Assembly: GCA_910589315.1 (NCBI GenBank) | Contig: CAJUTB010000055.1 | Span: 1-8,943 of the forward strand | Direction: 5' to 3' | Source: an uncultured Oscillibacter sp. | GTDB lineage: Bacteria; Bacillota; Clostridia; Oscillospirales; Oscillospiraceae | Length of the DNA: 8,943 nt | Shown: positions 1 to 7,450 of the stretch, in pieces | Position numbering within the stretch: position 1 is the first letter of the stretch | How the letters are laid out: the number at the start of each line of letters is the position of its first letter | Notes under the pieces: model-generated | The model's database searches: none | Seen by the model: only the letters and a program-made list of their open reading frames with translations | What the model was told of the DNA's origin: nothing | Program-made: the position numbers and the translations under genes

Positions 1-878
1 CGCTGATTCTGGCCCACGAGGCCATGATGGAAAAGAAAATCGGCGACATCGCCGCGGAGATCGCCGCCCGGAAGGAAGTCCGTTTCGTCATGATTGCAGG
101 CCCCTCCTCCTCCGGCAAAACCACCTTCTCCCACCGGCTGTCTACCCAGCTGCGGGCCTGCGGCCTGCGGCCCTATGCCATCGCTACGGATAACTATTTC
201 AAAAACCGGGAGGACACCCCGCGGGATGAAAACGGCAACTACGATTTCGAGGGCCTGGGGGCCATGGATGTGGACCAGTTCAACACGGACATGGTCCGGC
301 TCCTCAACGGCGAAACCGTGGATATCCCGGTGTTCAATTTCAAAAAGGGCGCGCGGGAATACAACGGCAACTTCCTCTCCCTGGGGCCGGAAGACGTTCT
401 GGTCATCGAAGGCATTCACTGCCTCAACGACCAGTTTACCCACTCTCTGCCCAAGGAGTCCAAGTATAAAATCTATATCAGCTGCCTCACCACGCTGAAC
501 ATTGACGACCATAACCGCATCCCCACCACCGACGCCCGCCTTCTGCGGCGAATCGAGCGGGACGCCCGTACGCGGGGATACAGCGCGCAGGCCACCATCA
601 AAATGTGGCCCTCCGTCCGGCGGGGCGAGGAAAACAATATTTTCCCCTTCCAGGACAGCGCGGACATGATCTTCAACTCGGCCCTGATCTACGAAACCGC
701 GCTGCTGAAGCCCTATGTACAGCCGTTGCTGTTCGGCGTTCCCCGGGACAGCGAGGAATACATTGAGGCCAAACGGCTGCTGAAGTTCCTGAATTACTTC
801 CTGCCAATTCCGGCGGATAACGTTCCCAAAACCTCCCTTATGCGGGAATTCATCGGCGGGGGCTGTTACCACGTCTGA
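1..878 (+). CDS. Nucleoside kinase, uridine kinase-like C-terminal part (5' truncated)
   Basis: P-loop kinase of the phosphoribulokinase/uridine kinase family, expected to phosphorylate a nucleoside with ATP in the cytoplasm. The reading frame is open to the left edge (first full codon at base 3), and the ATG at 24 has no convincing ribosome binding site. I therefore read this as the C-terminal kinase part of the ~550-residue Clostridia protein that has TGS and threonyl-tRNA-synthetase-like domains in front. Counting from the ATG at 24: Walker A GPSSSGKT at 26-33, DNYF at 56-59, YDFEGLGAMD at 73-82 (substrate region), EGIHCLN at 129-135, and an arginine-rich lid RRIERDARTRGYSAQ at 175-189. 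The frame ends at TGA before a strong terminator. It is convergent with the TRAP operon and unrelated to it. The nucleoside specificity cannot be read from sequence; this class is commonly annotated only as nucleoside kinase. Confidence 0.88.
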   Translation, partial: LILAHEAMMEKKIGDIAAEIAARKEVRFVMIAGPSSSGKTTFSHRLSTQLRACGLRPYAIATDNYFKNREDTPRDENGNYDFEGLGAMDVDQFNTDMVRLLNGETVDIPVFNFKKGAREYNGNFLSLGPEDVLVIEGIHCLNDQFTHSLPKESKYKIYISCLTTLNIDDHNRIPTTDARLLRRIERDARTRGYSAQATIKMWPSVRRGEENNIFPFQDSADMIFNSALIYETALLKPYVQPLLFGVPRDSEEYIEAKRLLKFLNYFLPIPADNVPKTSLMREFIGGGCYHV

Positions 879-919
879 CCGAAAACCAGAATTGTCGCCT
901 CTTTATACCCGTAAACGAA

Positions 920-957
920 AACCGGCCGCCGGGGGAAATCCCGGCGGCCGGTTCTTT
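920..957. terminator. Bidirectional intrinsic terminator between nucleoside kinase and dctM
   Basis: Perfect 14-bp GC-rich stem (920-933 pairs with 940-953) with a six-base loop GGAAAT. On the plus strand it is followed by TTCTTTT, ending the kinase transcript. On the minus strand it is followed by TTTTCGTTT, ending the dctP-dctM operon. It lies in the 88-bp gap between two convergent genes, as expected for a shared terminator. Confidence 0.93.
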
Positions 958-966
958 TACAGCGGT

Positions 967-2253
967 TTAATAAATCAAATCCACAAGTCCTGTGGTCAGG
1001 AACGGGATGAAGGTCAGAGCCAAAAGCTCCACAATCAACACAATGTAGAACGGGATGCTTTCTATGATAAAGTCTTTCAGCTTGCACTTCGTCTCGCCGC
1101 ACACCACGAACATCAGCGTTCCCATCGGCGGGGACATGGAACCGATTGCCATGTTGAAGATGAACATCATCAGGAACTGAATCTCATTGATCTGATAGCT
1201 CTGGGCAATCGGGAACAGCAGCGGCACCAGAATGATCATGGCCGCGTTGCCCTCGATGAACATACCCACAAACAACAGGAACAGGTTGCACAGCAGCAGG
1301 AATACGTATTTGTTTCCGCTCACCGCCAGCATTCCCTGGGTCAGCATCTGGGGGATCTGCTCCTTGGTGAGAATCCACGACAACGCCGACGCCGCGCCGA
1401 TAATCAGCATAATGCTGGCCGTGGAGAGGACCGCTTCCTTCAAGCCGTTTTTAATCGTTTTCCAATCCAGCTCCCGGTACAAAAGGCCCAGCATCACGGA
1501 GTAAACCGCCGCCACCGCGCCGGCTTCCGTCGCCGTGAACACGCCCAGGCGCACGCCGCCAATGATGATCACCGGCAGGCACATAGGAAGAATGGAATCC
1601 TTGATCACCGGCGCGGCCTCGCCCCAGTTCAGGCGGCTCTGCCGGGTGGGCGCATAGCCCCGCTTCTTGGAGATGATGGATACCGTGATCATCTCGCCCG
1701 CACAGAGCAGGATGCCAACGCCAATGCCGGACACAAACAGCTTGCCGATGGACACGTTTGCCAGCGAGCCGCAGAGAATCATCGCAATGCCTGGCGGGAT
1801 AATCGGCGTGATCATGGCGGAGGCCGCCGTCACCACGGAGGAAAACGCCTTGCTCATGCCCTTCTTCTCCATCTCGGGCACCAGCATCCGGGCTTCCATG
1901 GCGGCATCTGCCAAGCTGGAGCCGGACAGGCCGCCCATCAGCGTGGAAAGCAGCACGTTCACCTGGGCCAGGCCGCCCCAGAGGCGTCCGGTCAGCACGT
2001 CGCAAAGGGCCATAATCCGCCGGGTCACGCCGGAATAGTTCATAAACACGCCCGCGCACACAAAAAACGGAATCGCCATCAGCGACGGGTTTTGAATCGC
2101 AGACACCAGCCGCTGGGCCAGAATCATGGAGTTTACCGCCGGGTTGAGGAAGAAATAAATCGCGCTGCCCGCAATGACCGACAAAAACACCGGCACCTTG
2201 ATGAACAGCAGAACCAGCATCACAACCAACGCCGTTGCAATCGTAGAACTCAT
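967..2253 (-). CDS. dctM: TRAP transporter large permease DctM
   Basis: Large membrane subunit (428 residues) of a tripartite ATP-independent periplasmic-type transporter. It forms the ion-driven translocation channel that takes carboxylate substrates from the DctP binding protein. The protein is strongly hydrophobic throughout, consistent with about 12 membrane segments. Family signatures are visible: MGGLSGSSLADAAMEA (106-121), MITPIIPPGIAMILCG (148-162), the related second-half motif FTATEAGAVAAVYS (239-252) and GSMSPPMGTLMFVVCG (371-386). Length is typical. The ATG overlaps the dctQ stop by four bases (ATGA), and the start has a strong GGAAGGAGG about six bases upstream, indicating translational coupling. 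It is the last gene of the operon, 14 bp before the terminator. The substrate is not readable from this subunit. Confidence 0.95.
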   Translation of the reverse strand: MSSTIATALVVMLVLLFIKVPVFLSVIAGSAIYFFLNPAVNSMILAQRLVSAIQNPSLMAIPFFVCAGVFMNYSGVTRRIMALCDVLTGRLWGGLAQVNVLLSTLMGGLSGSSLADAAMEARMLVPEMEKKGMSKAFSSVVTAASAMITPIIPPGIAMILCGSLANVSIGKLFVSGIGVGILLCAGEMITVSIISKKRGYAPTRQSRLNWGEAAPVIKDSILPMCLPVIIIGGVRLGVFTATEAGAVAAVYSVMLGLLYRELDWKTIKNGLKEAVLSTASIMLIIGAASALSWILTKEQIPQMLTQGMLAVSGNKYVFLLLCNLFLLFVGMFIEGNAAMIILVPLLFPIAQSYQINEIQFLMMFIFNMAIGSMSPPMGTLMFVVCGETKCKLKDFIIESIPFYIVLIVELLALTFIPFLTTGLVDLIY

Positions 2254-2747
2254 AAAACTTCCTCCTTCCCGGATTTTTTGATAAACCGGCCATAGGCGGC
2301 ATACAGCATACTGATCAGCATCAGCGCGCCGCCGATGGGCACCACCGCATAAGCCGCGCCGTAAGGCAGGCGCAGCAGGTTCGTCACCCGTCCGGCCACA
2401 ATGAGCTGATTATAATACTGAATCTCCTGCCAGAACAGATAGACCAGAATCAAAAGCTGCAGCAGCACGTCAAAGCGTTCGATGACGCCCCCGATTTTCT
2501 TCGGCAGAGCATCCACCAGAATCTCAATTGCAATGTGGGACCCGGCCCGGAACGCCCCCGCGCCGCCCAGGAATACAATCCACAAAAACAGGAGCATCTG
2601 CACTTCCTCCTGCCAGGTGATGGGGCTGCGCATGATGTAGCGCATCAAAACGCCGACAAACGTCAGAATCACCAGAGCCACCATCATCACGCAGGACACG
2701 CCTACATCCAGATTTCCCAGGATTTTCAGGGTCTTGTTGGATTTCAT
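2250..2747 (-). CDS. dctQ: TRAP transporter small permease DctQ
   Basis: Small four-helix membrane subunit (165 residues) that partners DctM. Hydrophobic segments lie near residues 15-37, 50-66, 92-108 and 129-151. The family pattern is seen as TWQEEVQMLLFLWIVFLGG (44-62), followed by an Arg and RAGSHIAIE (67-75). I chose the ATG at 2747 because GAGAGGG sits a few bases upstream. The same frame also opens at a TTG at 2780 that overlaps the stop of the dehydratase gene (TTGA), but this has a poorer ribosome binding site and adds a charged 11-residue extension unlike the family. It lies 29 bp after the dehydratase gene and overlaps dctM by four bases, so the three genes are surely co-transcribed. 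Confidence 0.93.
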   Translation of the reverse strand: MKSNKTLKILGNLDVGVSCVMMVALVILTFVGVLMRYIMRSPITWQEEVQMLLFLWIVFLGGAGAFRAGSHIAIEILVDALPKKIGGVIERFDVLLQLLILVYLFWQEIQYYNQLIVAGRVTNLLRLPYGAAYAVVPIGGALMLISMLYAAYGRFIKKSGKEEVL

Positions 2748-2776
2748 ACCGCCCTCTCTCCTTTCCGAAACAGAAA

Positions 2777-4021
2777 TCAAACCGTTCCATCTACAAAATC
2801 GCAGCTGCTTCCAGGAACCTGGGGCGCTGCGTAATATCCGTTTTCCAGCCGGACCGGATGCCGGAAGTATTGGCGCAGGTGGGGAATCGCTTCCAGGAAC
2901 AAATGGGGATGTCCCAGGGCGATGTGGTTATAAAGCACCAGATGCTGATGAATCTGCCCCATGTCTCCTACGTGGGGAATCACCGGCACGCCGAATTTCC
3001 TGGACATCAGGCTGATCAGCAGGAATTCGGAAATGCCGCCCACCCGGACGGCATCCACCTGGTTGATGTCCAGCGCGCCCGCTTGCAGGTAGTTTTTGAA
3101 AATCACCTTGTTCGGCACGTGTTCGCCCAAGGCAATCCGAATCGGGTGGAAAGCCCGCCGGAGGGTCTGGTGGGCCAGCACGTCGTCCGGGTCCGTGGGT
3201 TCCTCCACCCAGTACGGGTCGATGTCCCGCAGGCGGCGGATGACTTCCAGGGCCTTGTGCAGCGTCCACTGCTGGTTGGCGTCCACCATAATCGTCGCGG
3301 CGTCTCCGGCGGTTTTGCGAATCAGCTCCGCCCGGCGGATGTCCCGTTCCGGGTCGGCGGAGCCAACCTTCAGCTTCATCGCCGTAAAGCCTTTCTCCAT
3401 GGCCCGCTTTGTGTTCTCCATGACGGCCTCGTCCGGGTACTCAAACCAGCCTACGGAGGTGTCGTAGCCCCGGTAGCCGCTTTGCAGCACGGTTTCCCGT
3501 TCCGCCCGGCCTGTCTGCCCAGCCCGGAGGATCTCCAGGGCCTCCTCTTTGGTCAAAACGTCCTCCACATACCGAAAATCCAGCAAGGAGAGGATTTCCT
3601 CCGGGCTGCGGTCCAGCAGCAGCCGCCAGAGGGGAACGCCCTCCGCCTTGGCCCAGAGGTCAAAGCAGGCGTTGACAATGCTGGCCAACGCCAAATGCAC
3701 CACGCCCTTGTGCGGACCCAGCCAGCGGTAGGCGGGGGAGTCCGTCAGGGCGGCGAACTCCGCCCCGAAGCGGGACATCAGCTCATACAGCTCCCGGCCT
3801 ATCAGGGATTGCGCCAGATGCTTCACCGCAAGGCATACGATTTCGTTTCCCGTGCCCAGGGTAAAGGCGATTCCCACGCCGTCGAATCCGGCGTCGGTTT
3901 TCAGGCGGCACACGGCGTAAGCATACACCGGGCTGGTATGTACGGCGTCGGACCCCGCGCCTCCCGTCAGGGGAAACTGCTGGTCCTCCGCCTCAACGGC
4001 GGTAATGCGTACGGTTCTCAT
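2777..4021 (-). CDS. Enolase-superfamily sugar-acid dehydratase, L-fuconate dehydratase type
   Basis: Mandelate racemase/enolase-superfamily enzyme predicted to remove water from a sugar acid and give a 2-keto-3-deoxy acid with Mg2+. Numbering from the TTG at 4039 (six residues before my start), all active-site residues are present: catalytic KLK lysines 222/224, metal ligands Asp253 (VDANQ), Glu279 (WVEEP) and Glu306 (ALGEH), and the His356-Asp329 dyad (IPHVG, QVDAVR). The spacing matches, with a nearly constant offset, what I recall for Xanthomonas FucD and the related human ENOSF1. The DFRYVEDVLTKEEALEIL stretch (154-171) and SDAVHTSP (30-37) are also typical of that subgroup. I start at the ATG at 4021 (414 residues) because AAGGGAG lies 9-10 bases upstream of it, inside the longer frame. 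The gene sits between dctP and dctQ. FucD enzymes can also accept L-galactonate and related acids, so the true substrate is open. Confidence 0.87.
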   Translation of the reverse strand: MRTVRITAVEAEDQQFPLTGGAGSDAVHTSPVYAYAVCRLKTDAGFDGVGIAFTLGTGNEIVCLAVKHLAQSLIGRELYELMSRFGAEFAALTDSPAYRWLGPHKGVVHLALASIVNACFDLWAKAEGVPLWRLLLDRSPEEILSLLDFRYVEDVLTKEEALEILRAGQTGRAERETVLQSGYRGYDTSVGWFEYPDEAVMENTKRAMEKGFTAMKLKVGSADPERDIRRAELIRKTAGDAATIMVDANQQWTLHKALEVIRRLRDIDPYWVEEPTDPDDVLAHQTLRRAFHPIRIALGEHVPNKVIFKNYLQAGALDINQVDAVRVGGISEFLLISLMSRKFGVPVIPHVGDMGQIHQHLVLYNHIALGHPHLFLEAIPHLRQYFRHPVRLENGYYAAPQVPGSSCDFVDGTV

Positions 4022-4065
4022 ACAAACGTCTCCCTTCAAGCGTCCTCATCCGGCGCGGAGAAGGA

Positions 4066-4092
4066 AAGCGGGGACATCCTTTGTCCCCGCTT
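4066..4092 (-). terminator. Intercistronic hairpin between dctP and the dehydratase gene
   Basis: Perfect 11-bp stem (4066-4076 with 4082-4092) and a five-base loop, starting 15 bp after the dctP stop. In the minus-strand transcript it is followed only by TTTCCTTCT, a weak U-tract. This suggests a partial terminator or an mRNA-stabilising 3' end that leaves the binding protein more abundant than the downstream enzymes and permeases. That role is inferred; the stem is seen. Confidence 0.6.
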
Positions 4093-4106
4093 GAAAACAT
4101 CCTTCG

Positions 4107-5192
4107 TCAGCCGATGATCTCCTGCACCATCTCGTACAGGCCGTCGCGCCACTGCCCGGAAACGGCGGGGTCGTCGTAAATCGTCGCGGCAGCTTCCTTG
4201 AAGCGCGCCCGCTCGGCGTCGTCCAGCTCAATGATGGTAACGCCCTGGGCTTCCATATCCTGCACGTACTGTTCCAGCATTTCGTCCTGCTTCTGGTTCT
4301 GGAGAACGCCGGCTTCCTTGCCGGTTTCCAGCAGGATCTCCTGCTGCTCGGGCGTCAGGCTCTGGAAGAAAGACTCGCTGCACACCTGCTGGGCAGGCAT
4401 TTTGATATGCTGGGTGAGGGTGATGTACTTGGCCACTTCGTAATAAGACTGGCCGTACAGCGTAGCCATCGGGTTCTCCATGCCGTCGATGGTGCCCTGC
4501 TGGGTGGCGGTATACACGTCGTTCAGGGGCATTGCGGTGGGAGCCGCGCCCATGGCCTCAAAAGCGCGCATATAGCTGGTTGTGTTGGGCGTGCGGACGA
4601 TCAGGCCCTTCATGTCATCCATCGTATACACAGGCTTTACGCTCATGAGGTTCCGCTCGCCGTAAGCCCAGGTGGTGAGGATGCGCAGGCCGCTCTGTGC
4701 CAGCAGTTCTTCCTGTTCATGATACCAGTCGCTGTCAATGAGCTTCCAAACCTGATCCCAGGTGTCGTAGACGTAGGGCGCGGAGGTGATGCCCAGCTCC
4801 GGCGCGCCGTAGTCGGCCCAGAAGGAGCCGTCGCCGATGGTGATGATCGGTTCGCCCATCAGCATCTGGTCCAGCAGGTCGTTTTTCGAGCCGAGCTGGC
4901 CGGAGTGGAAGATTTCCGCCTTCATAGTGCCGCCGCTGCGTTCTTCAATCAGCCGCGCCCACTCGTTGCAGCCCAGGTCCCAGGGTTCGCCGGGGAAGTT
5001 TTCGTAGGCGATCTGGACCACCACTTGGGCTTCGCCGCTGCCGGAGGCGTCCGCGTCGTTTCCGCCGGTGGCATCCTGGGAACCGCCGCCGGCATTGGAG
5101 CTGCCGGAGCCGCCGCTGCTGCCGCAAGCGGTGAGGCCGAACAGGGACGCGCCGATCATGAGTGCCGCAAGAATTCTTTTCATCTTCTTCAT
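4107..5192 (-). CDS. dctP: TRAP transporter substrate-binding lipoprotein DctP
   Basis: Extracytoplasmic solute-binding protein (361 residues) anchored to the membrane as a lipoprotein. It captures the substrate and hands it to DctQM. The N-terminus MKKMKRILAALMIGASLFG is a signal peptide ending in the lipobox LTAC with Cys23, followed by a Gly/Ser/Asp-rich linker to about residue 55 that is typical of Clostridia lipoproteins. The DctP fold follows: IAYENFPGEPW, FHSGQLGSKNDLLDQMLMGE, then VRTPNT with Arg200, the arginine that in this family usually clamps the substrate carboxylate, and TQQGTIDGMENPM (230-242). The ATG at 5192 is chosen over an in-frame start at 5225 because AAGGAG lies about nine bases upstream and the signal peptide starts here. 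First gene of the operon. A carboxylate ligand is likely; its identity is unknown. Confidence 0.94.
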   Translation of the reverse strand: MKKMKRILAALMIGASLFGLTACGSSGGSGSSNAGGGSQDATGGNDADASGSGEAQVVVQIAYENFPGEPWDLGCNEWARLIEERSGGTMKAEIFHSGQLGSKNDLLDQMLMGEPIITIGDGSFWADYGAPELGITSAPYVYDTWDQVWKLIDSDWYHEQEELLAQSGLRILTTWAYGERNLMSVKPVYTMDDMKGLIVRTPNTTSYMRAFEAMGAAPTAMPLNDVYTATQQGTIDGMENPMATLYGQSYYEVAKYITLTQHIKMPAQQVCSESFFQSLTPEQQEILLETGKEAGVLQNQKQDEMLEQYVQDMEAQGVTIIELDDAERARFKEAAATIYDDPAVSGQWRDGLYEMVQEIIG

Positions 5193-5250
5193 CGAATTGT
5201 CTCCTTGTGTTGATTTTATTCCCACCGCCCGGCGTCTGCGCCGGCGGTTG

Positions 5251-5264
5251 AAACACGTGTAAAC
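5251..5264. promoter_or_regulatory. Palindromic operator at the TRAP operon start, probable LacI-family site
   Basis: Contains AACACGTGTAAAC (5252-5264) with the perfect 8-bp palindrome ACACGTGT (5253-5260). Its central step is CpG, the place where the hinge-helix leucine of LacI-family proteins usually inserts. It starts a few bases downstream of the predicted transcription start of dctP, so binding would block transcription. The same 13 bases recur at 8347-8359 in front of the dehydrogenase operon. The adjacent divergent lacI-type gene is the obvious candidate binder. Confidence 0.72.
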
Positions 5265-5273
5265 CTCTTTCCT

Positions 5274-5302
5274 ATCATACCGTCTCCCATCCCCGCTGTC
5301 AA
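5274..5302 (-). promoter_or_regulatory. Promoter of the dctP-dehydratase-dctQM operon
   Basis: On the minus strand a consensus -35 TTGACA (5302-5297) and a -10 TATGAT (5279-5274) are separated by exactly 17 bp. Transcription should start near 5267, giving a leader of about 75 bases with the operator at its very start. A-rich tracts lie further upstream on this strand (for example the run of A at about 5329-5336) and may help as UP-like sequence; that last point is inference. Confidence 0.8.
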
Positions 5303-5396
5303 GTGTCCATCTCTCTTATCTTTTCCCTCTTTTTTTGTGCATCTTGTTCATATTTTCTTCAAAATTGGCCCGGCGGCAGAAAATTTCCCAAAGCAA

Positions 5397-5424
5397 TTGA
5401 CAACGGTGGAAAACCTGTTACAAT
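5397..5424 (+). promoter_or_regulatory. Promoter of the LacI-family regulator gene
   Basis: Perfect -35 TTGACA (5397-5402), 16-bp spacer, and extended -10 TGtTACAAT (TG at 5416-5417, hexamer 5419-5424). Transcription would begin near 5431, about 55 bases before the ATG. No copy of the 13-bp operator overlaps it, so autoregulation is not evident from sequence, although the divergent operator is only about 150 bp away. Confidence 0.75.
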
Positions 5425-5484
5425 AGGAATTCATACGGAAATTCTGCTCAAATACCGCCGTTCAGGGGAAAGGAAGGCCATAAG

Positions 5485-6546
5485 ATGAACAGTTCTGAGA
5501 TCGCAAAGCTTGCACGTGTTTCACGGACCACGGTTTCCCGCGTGCTGAACGGACACAGCAACGTTTCGGACGAAACCCGCCGCCGGGTGGAAGCGGTTAT
5601 CGCGGAGCAGAATTATTTTCCCGACGCCGCGGCCCGGAACCTGGTGGGAAAAACCTGTAAGATTCTGGGTCTGTTTATCATTGACCTGGGTGCGGCTGGG
5701 GATGAGTACACCATTTCCCGCTCCCAATTTTTTTATGATTATATTGCGTATTCCGCCGATATTACCAGTCATTACGGCTATAATCTTCTCACCGCAGTGA
5801 TTCGGAGGGATGGAATGGCGGAGATCGACCGCCTTTTTCAGAGCCGGAGCATTGCGGGCGGTATTTTGATGGGGGACCATCTGGACCAGCGGATCCTGGC
5901 CCGTTTTGCCGCCAGAGGGTATAAGCTGGTTTTATATAATCAGGTCCGGCGCAGTCCATCCCCCCATATTTTGACCATCAATTACGACAATTTTAAGTGC
6001 GGGCTTTTGGCCGGGCAGGAACTTTGCCGCCAGGGACACGTCAAAATTGCACACGTGACCGGCGAGCCGGACAAGCTCTCGGTACAGGACCGCCTGGAGG
6101 GCTTTGAAACGGCCCTCACGGCAGCAGGAATTCCCTTTGACCGGGAACGGGACCTGGAATTCGGGAAATTCAACCGGAAAAGCGGCGGCTACGACGCCAC
6201 ACGCCGTCTCCTGGCGCGTCGGGCGGACGATTTGCCCACCGCCTTGTGCGCCGGTTCTGCGACGATGCTGCTGGGGACGTTCCAGGCGATTCGTGATGCG
6301 GGCCTGCGGATTCCAGAGGATATCTCGCTGGTTGGAATTGACGACACGGACGCCGCGATTTACACCACGCCGCCGCTCTCGGTGGTATCCACCTCCTGCG
6401 AGGAGGTGGCAAAGCAGACCGTGGCCCGTCTGATTGAACTGATTGAACAGGACGCGCCCGCCTGCCGTGATCATATGATTTCAAATGTGACATTGGCTTC
6501 CCGAAGCAGCATCCGGCCCTGCGGTTCTTTCGGGAAGGAAGCGTAA
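5485..6546 (+). CDS. LacI-family transcriptional regulator
   Basis: DNA-binding repressor (or activator) of 353 residues, of the type that senses a sugar or sugar-derived ligand. Residues 3-22 form the helix-turn-helix (SEIAKLARVSRTTVSRVLNG), followed by VSDETRRRVEAVI and the hinge YFPDAAARNLVGKT (44-57), with Leu53 at the usual CpG-intercalating position. The periplasmic-binding-protein-like effector domain runs from about 60 to 345, with VTGEPD at 191-196, AGSATMLLGTFQAIRDAGLRIPEDISLVGIDD and Asp286/287 near the ligand pocket. The N-terminus is slightly short compared with the common MxTIxDVA start. The ATG at 5485 has AGGAAGG about eight bases upstream. The gene is divergent from the TRAP operon and lies between it and the dehydrogenase operon, both of which carry the same palindromic operator, so it probably controls both in response to the substrate or an intermediate. 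Confidence 0.93.
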   Translation: MNSSEIAKLARVSRTTVSRVLNGHSNVSDETRRRVEAVIAEQNYFPDAAARNLVGKTCKILGLFIIDLGAAGDEYTISRSQFFYDYIAYSADITSHYGYNLLTAVIRRDGMAEIDRLFQSRSIAGGILMGDHLDQRILARFAARGYKLVLYNQVRRSPSPHILTINYDNFKCGLLAGQELCRQGHVKIAHVTGEPDKLSVQDRLEGFETALTAAGIPFDRERDLEFGKFNRKSGGYDATRRLLARRADDLPTALCAGSATMLLGTFQAIRDAGLRIPEDISLVGIDDTDAAIYTTPPLSVVSTSCEEVAKQTVARLIELIEQDAPACRDHMISNVTLASRSSIRPCGSFGKEA

Positions 6547-6551
6547 GCAAA

Positions 6552-6605
6552 AGAAAGCTGACACGCCGCGGTTTCTGGCGGTTCGTGTCAGCTTTCTGTA
6601 TTTTT
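6552..6605. terminator. Shared bidirectional terminator of lacI-type gene and dehydrogenase operon
   Basis: A 14-bp perfect stem (6552-6565 with 6584-6597), with a short inner CCGC/GCGG pairing in the loop. On the plus strand TATTTTT follows shortly after the stem, ending the regulator transcript. On the minus strand the hairpin follows the stop of the dehydrogenase at 6604 and is trailed by a short TTTT, so it probably serves both convergent genes, more strongly on the plus strand. Confidence 0.87.
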
Positions 6606-7416
6606 AGGGCTGCTTGCCGATATAGGCCAACACGCCGCCGTCAACGTACAATATGTGGCCGTTGACGAAGTTCGAGGCGTCCGAGGCGAGGAAGATGGCC
6701 GGACCCATCAGGTCCTCCGGCGTTCCCCAACGTCCTGCGGGAGTGCGGCCGATGATGAACTGGTCAAAGGGGTGACGGCTTCCGTCCGGCTGAAGCTCCC
6801 GCAGGGGAGCCGTTTGCTGGGTTGCGATGTAGCCGGGGCCGATGCCGTTGCACTGGATGTTCTGACCTGCAAATTCCGAGCAGATGTTTTGTGTCAGCAG
6901 CTTCAGGCCGCCCTTGGCCGCCGCGTAGCCCGCCACGGTTTCGCGGCCCAGCTCGCTCAGGATGGAGCAGACATTGATAATCTTGCCATGGCCCCGGGCG
7001 ATCATGCCCGGAAGCGCCGCCTTGGCAACGATGAAGGGGGCTGTCAGGTCCACGTCCACCACCCGGCGGAAATCCTCCACGGACATGTCACACATGGGAA
7101 TCCGTTTGATGATGCCCGCGTTATTGACCAGGATGTCCAGGGGGGCGGTCTCTTTTTCGATGGTGTCGATCAGGGCGCGGACCGCGGTTTCGTCGGTCAC
7201 GTCGCAGGCGTAGCCTTTTACATCGGTGATGCCCTCCGCCGCGTAAGCCGCCAATGCTTTTTCAACGGATGCGTCGCTGGTGGCGCAGAAGGTGATTTGT
7301 GCGCCCGCCGCGTGCAGGGCTTGGGCGATGGCGAAGCCGATGCCGTAGCAGCCGCCGGTTACCAGGGCGGTTTTGCCCTTGAGGGAAAACTGGTTCATAA
7401 TTTCTGTGCCGGTCAT
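6604..7416 (-). CDS. Short-chain dehydrogenase, gluconate 5-dehydrogenase-like
   Basis: Cytoplasmic NAD(P)-dependent oxidoreductase of the classical SDR family (270 residues). Cofactor motif TGGCYGIG at 20-27, NNAG at 98-101, catalytic Ser151, Tyr164 and Lys168 (YAAAK). The usual SDR Asn in the VNL position is Asp123 (DVDLTAPF), which I recall as normal in the gluconate 5-dehydrogenase group. The stretch HPFDQFIIGRTPAGRWGTPEDL and the C-terminus VDGGVLAYIGKQP are close to that group (Streptococcus/Clostridia Ga5DH, KduD-like). Its role would be interconversion of a sugar acid and its keto form. The ATG at 7416 is preferred over the one at 7398 because AAAGGAG lies about nine bases upstream. 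It follows the other SDR by 34 bp and is the last gene of the operon. Exact substrate unknown. Confidence 0.88.
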   Translation of the reverse strand: MTGTEIMNQFSLKGKTALVTGGCYGIGFAIAQALHAAGAQITFCATSDASVEKALAAYAAEGITDVKGYACDVTDETAVRALIDTIEKETAPLDILVNNAGIIKRIPMCDMSVEDFRRVVDVDLTAPFIVAKAALPGMIARGHGKIINVCSILSELGRETVAGYAAAKGGLKLLTQNICSEFAGQNIQCNGIGPGYIATQQTAPLRELQPDGSRHPFDQFIIGRTPAGRWGTPEDLMGPAIFLASDASNFVNGHILYVDGGVLAYIGKQP

Positions 7417-7427
7417 AAATACAGGCT

Positions 7428-7441
7428 CCTTTCACATTTCA
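7428..7441 (-). repeat. 14-bp leader repeat, copy at the second dehydrogenase
   Basis: Minus-strand TGAAATGTGAAAGG, identical to 8262-8249 in front of the first dehydrogenase. It includes the AAAGG of the ribosome binding site and ends 11 bases before the ATG at 7416. Confidence 0.7.
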
Positions 7442-7450
7442 AATTTCGTT

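Noticed and set aside
892..2295. Long plus-strand open frame (467 codons) opposite dctM
   Set aside because: Its product is an unlikely His/Gln/Arg-rich chain. It is a GC-rich antisense shadow of dctM, whose minus-strand frame has clear family motifs and a strong ribosome binding site.
2858..4117. Long plus-strand open frame (419 codons) opposite the dehydratase gene
   Set aside because: No recognisable domain and no ribosome binding site. The opposite strand encodes a complete enzyme with all catalytic residues.
4407..5213. Plus-strand open frame opposite dctP
   Set aside because: Low-complexity Ala/Gly/Val composition arising from the codons of the lipoprotein gene.
5513..6057. CACGTG copies inside the regulator gene (5513-5518 and 6052-6057) as further operators
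   Set aside because: They lack the full ACACGTGT palindrome and the AAAC flank. CACGTG is expected a few times by chance in a GC-rich 9-kb stretch, and it also appears inside other genes at 3116 and 7958.
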